This document shows, in pieces, positions 59,877 to 64,000 of a DNA stretch of 64,000 bases. Source of the stretch: Kribbella voronezhensis (GTDB lineage: Bacteria; Actinomycetota; Actinomycetes; Propionibacteriales; Kribbellaceae); contig NZ_SOCE01000002.1 of assembly GCF_004365175.1 (NCBI RefSeq), positions 434,001-498,000 of the forward strand, written 5' to 3'. The notes beneath the pieces were generated by a model that was not told where the DNA came from, ran no database searches, and saw only the letters and a list, made by a program, of their open reading frames with translations. How positions within the stretch are numbered: the stretch's first letter is position 1; each line of letters opens with the position of its first letter. A program made the translations under genes and the position numbers.

Positions 59877-60300
59877 CCCGACCCGCCGGTTCGAGTCGTT
59901 GGCCGGGGCGGAGTGCTCGTGTGGTGGTGCGAGGCGTCGGTGCTGTGCGGGTGGGTTGAGAGTGTTCGTCTCTCATTGGCTGGCCCTGACGCGTGGGACC
60001 AGGCGGCGGTTGCTCGTGGGTAACAAGAGCCGGGTGGAGTGGGGTGGTGACGGTGGGTGGGGGCAGTGTTAAGGGACGGTATGGAATTCCGTTGGTGTGA
60101 TTGGGCAGGCTGAGGAGCGGGCACCTGGGATAGCAAAATCGAGGGCGAGCGAGCTTTCCGGCGGTACTGAGCGGTATTCCGTTGCTCTACGCAAGGTGAC
60201 AGGAGCCGTGCGTGAACCTCGTGGATTTGCTCTGGCCGCAGCCCCCGCGGGCATGGCACCATCGGCCGTCGGGGGAGATATGTCACCAGGGGGCAGACGA
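59877..60300 (+). other. Long upstream region of the Cys/His-rich protein gene
   Basis: No gene called. It is open in frame back to 60097, but the text there is not family-like. AT-rich patches lie at 60078-60112 and 60128-60140, and GGTAT(GGAA)TTCCGTTG occurs at 60079 and, without GGAA, near 60170; these could be regulatory. GGAATTCC palindrome at 60083. Confidence 0.5.
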
Positions 60301-61332
60301 ATGGCGAAAGCCAAGCGGGCGAACCACAGGACCGGTTCGGAACATGTCGACGAACCGGGCTGGGAGTCTGCGGCCGGTACCGGAAACACCGGTCCGGGTA
60401 CCAACGGCTACACGGGGCAGAACGGTGGGAACGGCCGAGGCGGCAGCGGCGCCGATGGTGGCAACGGGTCGGATGGCGGCAACGGTGCCAACGGCCACGA
60501 TGCGGACCCTTCGGACAGCGGTGGATCGGTCGGTGACCGTCCGGTTGCGCAGAGCGCGGAGGGTGGGCGGCCGCCGCAGTACGGGCCGCAGAACGGACCC
60601 CTTCAACAGTCCGGCCGTCAGCCACAGGATCAGCAGGCTCGCACTCGGCAGCCCCAGGCCCGGATGACGCAAGGCCAGAACGGGCAGCGGGGACAGAACG
60701 GGGTGCAGGGACAGAACGGGGTGCAGGGACAGCGAGGCCAGGAAGAGCAGGGGCAGAACGGGCAGCGGGGCCAGGTTTCGACGGCGGTGTGGCGAACTGT
60801 GCAGCGCCCGCAGGATGTACCGCCGAACGGTCAGCCGGGGCAGAACAGAGCCGCCGATCTCGGTACGCCGGTGAAGGTGGACGAGATCGCCATCGCAGCG
60901 ATGACGTTGTCCGAGAACCTTCAGGCTGCCGCTCGAGGTCTGCCGGAGTCTGTTGAGTCGCGTCAGTTCCGGCGCGATCTGGACGAGGCCGCCGACACTT
61001 TCCGGGAAGCCGCCAACGAGCTGGAATCGACCGCCGGCAAGCTACTGCGGCTTGCTGCCAGCGAAGGCGAGACCTGCGGTGTCGTCTGGGGCGATTGCCC
61101 CGATCACGGTCTCACGCTGATGAATGTCGGCGAGGTCGTCACCTGCCATGTGCTCGGCTGTCACCGCGAGTACGAAGGCGTCATCGAGCGCTGCACCCAA
61201 CCCGTCGCCTACCGGGTCGTCGACGCCGCCGGTCCTGCCCTGATGACTTGTGCCGGTCACGCGATCGCCTGCCGGCTGCACCTCGACGGCGCAGTCATCA
61301 CGCTCGCCTCCGACAGCCTCGAAGTGCTCTGA
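60301..61332 (+). CDS. Hypothetical protein: disordered Gly/Asn/Gln-rich N-terminus plus Cys/His-rich domain
   Basis: 343 residues from ATG 60301 (AGGGGG 8 bases upstream); ATG 60280 is an alternative. Residues 30-185 are low complexity, rich in Gly/Asn then Gln (units such as GQNG, QGQR), certainly unstructured. Residues 195-255 are a helical, probably coiled segment. Residues 259-324 hold C259, C266, H269, C282, H283, C287, H288, C298, C317, H320 and C324, a plausible two-zinc domain. It resembles a cysteine-rich C-terminal module I recall from other actinobacterial hypothetical proteins. No signal peptide. Function unknown. Confidence 0.8.
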   Translation: MAKAKRANHRTGSEHVDEPGWESAAGTGNTGPGTNGYTGQNGGNGRGGSGADGGNGSDGGNGANGHDADPSDSGGSVGDRPVAQSAEGGRPPQYGPQNGPLQQSGRQPQDQQARTRQPQARMTQGQNGQRGQNGVQGQNGVQGQRGQEEQGQNGQRGQVSTAVWRTVQRPQDVPPNGQPGQNRAADLGTPVKVDEIAIAAMTLSENLQAAARGLPESVESRQFRRDLDEAADTFREAANELESTAGKLLRLAASEGETCGVVWGDCPDHGLTLMNVGEVVTCHVLGCHREYEGVIERCTQPVAYRVVDAAGPALMTCAGHAIACRLHLDGAVITLASDSLEVL

Positions 61333-61340
61333 CCCCCGGC

Positions 61341-61368
61341 AGGTTGGTCCGCCGCAACGGACCAACCT
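61341..61368. terminator. Terminator after the Cys/His-rich gene
   Basis: Perfect 11-bp stem AGGTTGGTCCG / CGGACCAACCT with a 6-base loop, 9 bases after the stop. It also faces the end of the minus-strand glycosidase at 61503. Confidence 0.85.
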
Positions 61369-61502
61369 TCACGCCTAGGGCGGGACCGACCTCCGGGATT
61401 CGCATCGGCCAACCGCGATCGGGTAGGCCCGATCGCCTTGACTCATGACCGGCCCAGGTCCACCACGCGTCGCCGCTTGTCGGGCGGGAAACGAGAGAGC
61501 GC

Positions 61503-63044
61503 TTACTGGATGCGGCAGGAGGTCAGTTGGTCGTTGGCGTTCGGAGTGAGGGTGGTGAAGTTGGCCGTGTCTGCTGTCCGGGTCCAGCTCTGGCCGGAGA
61601 AGTTGTCTTCGGCATAGATCGTCACCGACCAGCCGGCCGGAACGCGCACCGACGACGCCCAGTTGTCCTGTACGCCGGCCGCCAGCAACTGCGCTCGCGT
61701 GTAGTTGCCCTTGGCAAGTGGTTGGCCGGCCGCGCCGAGATAGTCCACGTGCTCATAGAACGTCACCGCGCCACCACCTTGGCTCGGCATCGGTGGGGTC
61801 GGCCTGGTCGCGGTGAGCGCGATCTGCCCCTTGAACATCTGGCCGCCGTCGTTGGTCAGCCGCAGATAGTAGTCCGACGAGCACGCCGTACCGTCCTCGT
61901 CGAGCGCCCGGATCCCTGACCCACTGGGAATCCAGGCCGCGCTCTCCGCGGTCTTGGCGATCTGGTTGCCCTCGTTGAACTCGTCGAACATGGAGATGTA
62001 CATGCCCTGTACGCCGACCCGCGTCAGGTTGTAGAACTGCCGCCACATCAGCTCGCCGTGCCGCCGGTGCCCGGACTGCAGATCGCCCGGAATCACGCAC
62101 GGCTGGTAGTCGATCCCATGAGCGTTGCAGTCCGCCTGATCCTGCTGATTCACGTTGTTGTAGTAGTGATCCGCGCCGGCCAGGTCGCTGATCCGGCCGA
62201 CCATCCACGGCGAGATCATGTCGAACGCGTGGTACACGTCGAGATACCCGGGTCGCGAGTCCTCGTTGCCCGGCAGCCAGTGCGTGGGAACGCCACCGAT
62301 GACGTAGCAGCCCTGGCCCTTGAACCAGTTGACGACATCGAGACAAACCGAAGCAGGGAAGGCCTTGTTGGCCTCGTTGAAGCCGAAGCCCCAGATGCAG
62401 ACGACCGGCTTGCCGTTCTGCTTCGCGTACGCCGGTGACGAGGTGTACGCCCGCATCTTGTTGATCCAGTCGGCCTTCATCTCCGACTGCATGTTCGTCC
62501 AGTCGGTCGCGTCGTACATGATGTAGAACTTCCGGCCGTACTGTTCGGCGGCCTGCCGGACCTTGGCCGCCATCGCGTCCCGGGTCGGGCCTTCGCCGCC
62601 GGTCGGGTTGAACCGTTGCAGCGCGGCGGTGTCGCAGCCGTTCTGCTGCATCCACTGGAAATGCGTGTTCACCGTCTGCTGGTCGTACGACGAGAACAGC
62701 TTGGCCGGCCGGCCGTTGCCGAGATTCGCGTACGCCGTTTGGTAGGTGGCGGAGAAGTCGCGGACATCCGGCCAGCTGACGATCGTGGTGTTGTTCGGTG
62801 AAGGTGGCTGACTCGCGTTCTGGCTGTAGTGCCACCAACTGTTGATCGGGGCACCGTCGCCGATACAGGCGAACCAGCCCTGGTAGCCGACGGTGATCTT
62901 ACCGACGACATCGCCGACCGGACTGGCGGCCGGCGTCGCCGTGGTACTGGAATTGGCCCGGGCCGCCAGGGCGTTGCCGACGGTGGTTCCGGCGGCGGCG
63001 GTGGCTGCTGAGGCGGCCAGGAAAGTGCGTCTGGTGAGTGACAT
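61503..63044 (-). CDS. Secreted GH71/99-like glycosidase with C-terminal beta/gamma-crystallin-like domain
   Basis: 513 residues from ATG 63044 (AGGAG upstream). Twin-arginine signal MSLTRRTFLAASAA. The barrel (about 45-410) is of the xylosidase/arabinosidase GH71/99-like type: GKITVGYQGWFACIGD, FYIMYDATDW, VCIWGFGFNE, YISMFDEFNEG (candidate acid at the end of a strand). The last 85 residues have two Greek-key signatures (AVTFYEHVDYLG; SVTIYAEDNFSG), typical of beta/gamma crystallins, which often bind calcium. Secreted folded by Tat; polysaccharide degradation likely. Confidence 0.85.
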   Translation of the reverse strand: MSLTRRTFLAASAATAAAGTTVGNALAARANSSTTATPAASPVGDVVGKITVGYQGWFACIGDGAPINSWWHYSQNASQPPSPNNTTIVSWPDVRDFSATYQTAYANLGNGRPAKLFSSYDQQTVNTHFQWMQQNGCDTAALQRFNPTGGEGPTRDAMAAKVRQAAEQYGRKFYIMYDATDWTNMQSEMKADWINKMRAYTSSPAYAKQNGKPVVCIWGFGFNEANKAFPASVCLDVVNWFKGQGCYVIGGVPTHWLPGNEDSRPGYLDVYHAFDMISPWMVGRISDLAGADHYYNNVNQQDQADCNAHGIDYQPCVIPGDLQSGHRRHGELMWRQFYNLTRVGVQGMYISMFDEFNEGNQIAKTAESAAWIPSGSGIRALDEDGTACSSDYYLRLTNDGGQMFKGQIALTATRPTPPMPSQGGGAVTFYEHVDYLGAAGQPLAKGNYTRAQLLAAGVQDNWASSVRVPAGWSVTIYAEDNFSGQSWTRTADTANFTTLTPNANDQLTSCRIQ

Positions 63045-63146
63045 GTGCAGGCTCCTGTGGGGGGCGGGCAGGACTGCGGAGAGTGGCGCGAGCGTACAAA
63101 CGGCTGCGGTGCCACGCAAGGGTTGACTGCAAATCCTTGACGAAGA

Positions 63147-63154
63147 CTTGCAAG
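63147..63154. promoter_or_regulatory. CTTGCAAG palindrome upstream of the glycosidase
   Basis: 8-bp perfect palindrome about 100 bases before the minus-strand start, of the kind bound by LacI-family sugar regulators. No LacI gene is seen nearby. Confidence 0.3.
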
Positions 63155-63195
63155 ATCATGATGGAAGCGTGATCGAGAAACATTCTCGCAACATC

Positions 63196-63242
63196 TTGAC
63201 GCGGCCTCTCCCGCTACTTAGTTTGTTGGTTCAACAGACAAA
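63196..63242 (+). promoter_or_regulatory. ROK promoter with embedded XylR/NagC-type operator
   Basis: TTGACG (63196-63201) and TAGTTT (63219-63224) spaced 17 bases. Overlapping the -10 is the 21-bp palindrome at 63222-63242 (TTTGT-N2-GTT-C-AAC-N2-ACAAA), the usual shape of ROK operators. Confidence 0.65.
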
Positions 63243-63300
63243 GTCTGTGACTGGGCTCACAGATGCTGTCTCTGGTCGGGGGAGAAGGGGTGGGACCGGC

Positions 63301-64000
63301 ATGACTTTGACCGAAGGCAGCCGTCCGGGCCGTGGCGTTGTGGCTGCCGATCACGTCTCACTCCGGCGGAACAACCTGTCCGTGGTGCTTCGGCACGTGC
63401 GGGAAATGGGATCGCGCTCTCGCGCGCGGATCGCGGCCGACACCGGCCTGAACAAGGCGACCGTCAGCAGCCTGGTTGCCGAGTTGGTCGAACGTGGGCT
63501 ACTTCGCGAAGGTCTCGCCGAGTCCGAACGCGGCGCCCTCGGCCGCCCGGGCCAACTGGTCGAGCTCGACGGCAGCGCTGTCTGTGGCGTCGGTGCGGAG
63601 ATCAACGTCGACTACCTCGCCGTCACGGCGCTCGACCTCAGCGGCGAGACCGTGATCGAGCGGCGCGTCCCGTTGGACGTCGCCCACCTGGACCCCAGTA
63701 CGACGCTCGACCAGCTCGCCAAGCTGATCCTCCATGCCGTGGCGGCCGTAGACGTGCGTGGCGGCCAAACGGCCGGTGTCACCCTGGCGGTGCCCGGCCT
63801 GGTGCAGAGCGCGACCGGCTCCCTCAAGCTGGCCCCCAACCTTGGCTGGGCCGAGGTCCCGGTGGTCGAGTCGATGCGGGAGCGGCTCGGCGATCCGGCG
63901 TACCCGCTGCGGGTGGACAACGAGGCGAACCTGGCCGCGCTCGCGGCGTACGCCGAGATGCAGATCGGGCCGGAGGACAAGATCCAGGATCTCGTGTTGC
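63301..64000 (+). CDS. ROK-family transcriptional regulator, 3' end cut by window
   Basis: ATG 63301 after GGAGAAGGGG. 233 residues are visible of a usual 380-410. Winged helix about 20-80 (RARIAADTGLNKATVSSLVAELVERGLL), then the start of the ROK domain (GVGAEINVDYLAVTALDLSG, GVTLAVPGLVQ, VDNEANLAALAAY). The zinc motif lies beyond the window end. Divergent from the secreted glycosidase, which it may control together with itself through the operator at 63222. Confidence 0.92.
   Translation, partial: MTLTEGSRPGRGVVAADHVSLRRNNLSVVLRHVREMGSRSRARIAADTGLNKATVSSLVAELVERGLLREGLAESERGALGRPGQLVELDGSAVCGVGAEINVDYLAVTALDLSGETVIERRVPLDVAHLDPSTTLDQLAKLILHAVAAVDVRGGQTAGVTLAVPGLVQSATGSLKLAPNLGWAEVPVVESMRERLGDPAYPLRVDNEANLAALAAYAEMQIGPEDKIQDLVL

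Overview
The window looks like chromosomal DNA of a high-GC soil actinobacterium. GTG and TTG starts are common, operons are coupled through ATGA/GTGA overlaps, it carries the actinobacterial integration host factor mihF, a PriA without helicase motifs and the mihF-gmk-rpoZ-coaBC order, and it has many secreted hydrolases and ROK regulators. The style fits Kribbella or a relative in Propionibacteriales; this placement is inference from gene content, not a database match.

Region by region: 1-9753 is a pyrimidine operon, pyrR (5' cut)-pyrB-pyrC-PH-like membrane protein-carA-carB-pyrD-pyrF, with almost every junction overlapping. 9918-10795 holds two tandem paralogous lipoproteins. 10947-13594 is mihF-gmk-rpoZ-coaBC. 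13665-18512 holds an AlkZ/YcaQ-like winged-helix protein, metK and priA. 18548-24591 is an accessory block (ArsR-type regulator, MFS exporter, HAD phosphatase, lipoprotein, C39-like secreted protein) lying between priA and def-fmt-rsmB (24807-27663). 27694-31088 holds two DMT transporters and a class V aminotransferase. 31181-35414 is a glycosidase-ROK-GH125 cluster. 35411-38015 has an ABC exporter and a NAD(P)-binding protein. 38017-40554 has one histidine kinase and two response regulators. 40718-45031 has a DUF6069-like protein, a methyltransferase, an LldR-like/LldD divergent pair with two perfect operators, and an orphan histidine kinase. 45116-49424 has MFS-PPOX, an XRE regulator and a divergent quinone reductase. 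49512-52455 has an AlkB-like dioxygenase behind a LexA box and an amidohydrolase with an in-frame 30-bp minisatellite. 52457-64000 has an SRPBCC/MarR pair, a subtilase, a YciI protein, a DUF1906-ricin protein, a dienelactone hydrolase, an unknown Cys/His-rich protein, a secreted GH99-like glycosidase and the start of a second ROK regulator.

Most striking non-genic signals: (i) the 10-mer GAGAGCGCTC and its complement occur about 13 times, in all codon phases, far above chance; (ii) three genes end in short tandem duplications that include their stop codon; (iii) promoter-embedded operators (LexA, LldR, ROK, MarR types) can be read directly. No tRNA, rRNA, CRISPR array, insertion sequence or prophage was seen. 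Counts and alignments were made by eye. Functions rest on motif recognition and were not checked by database search.
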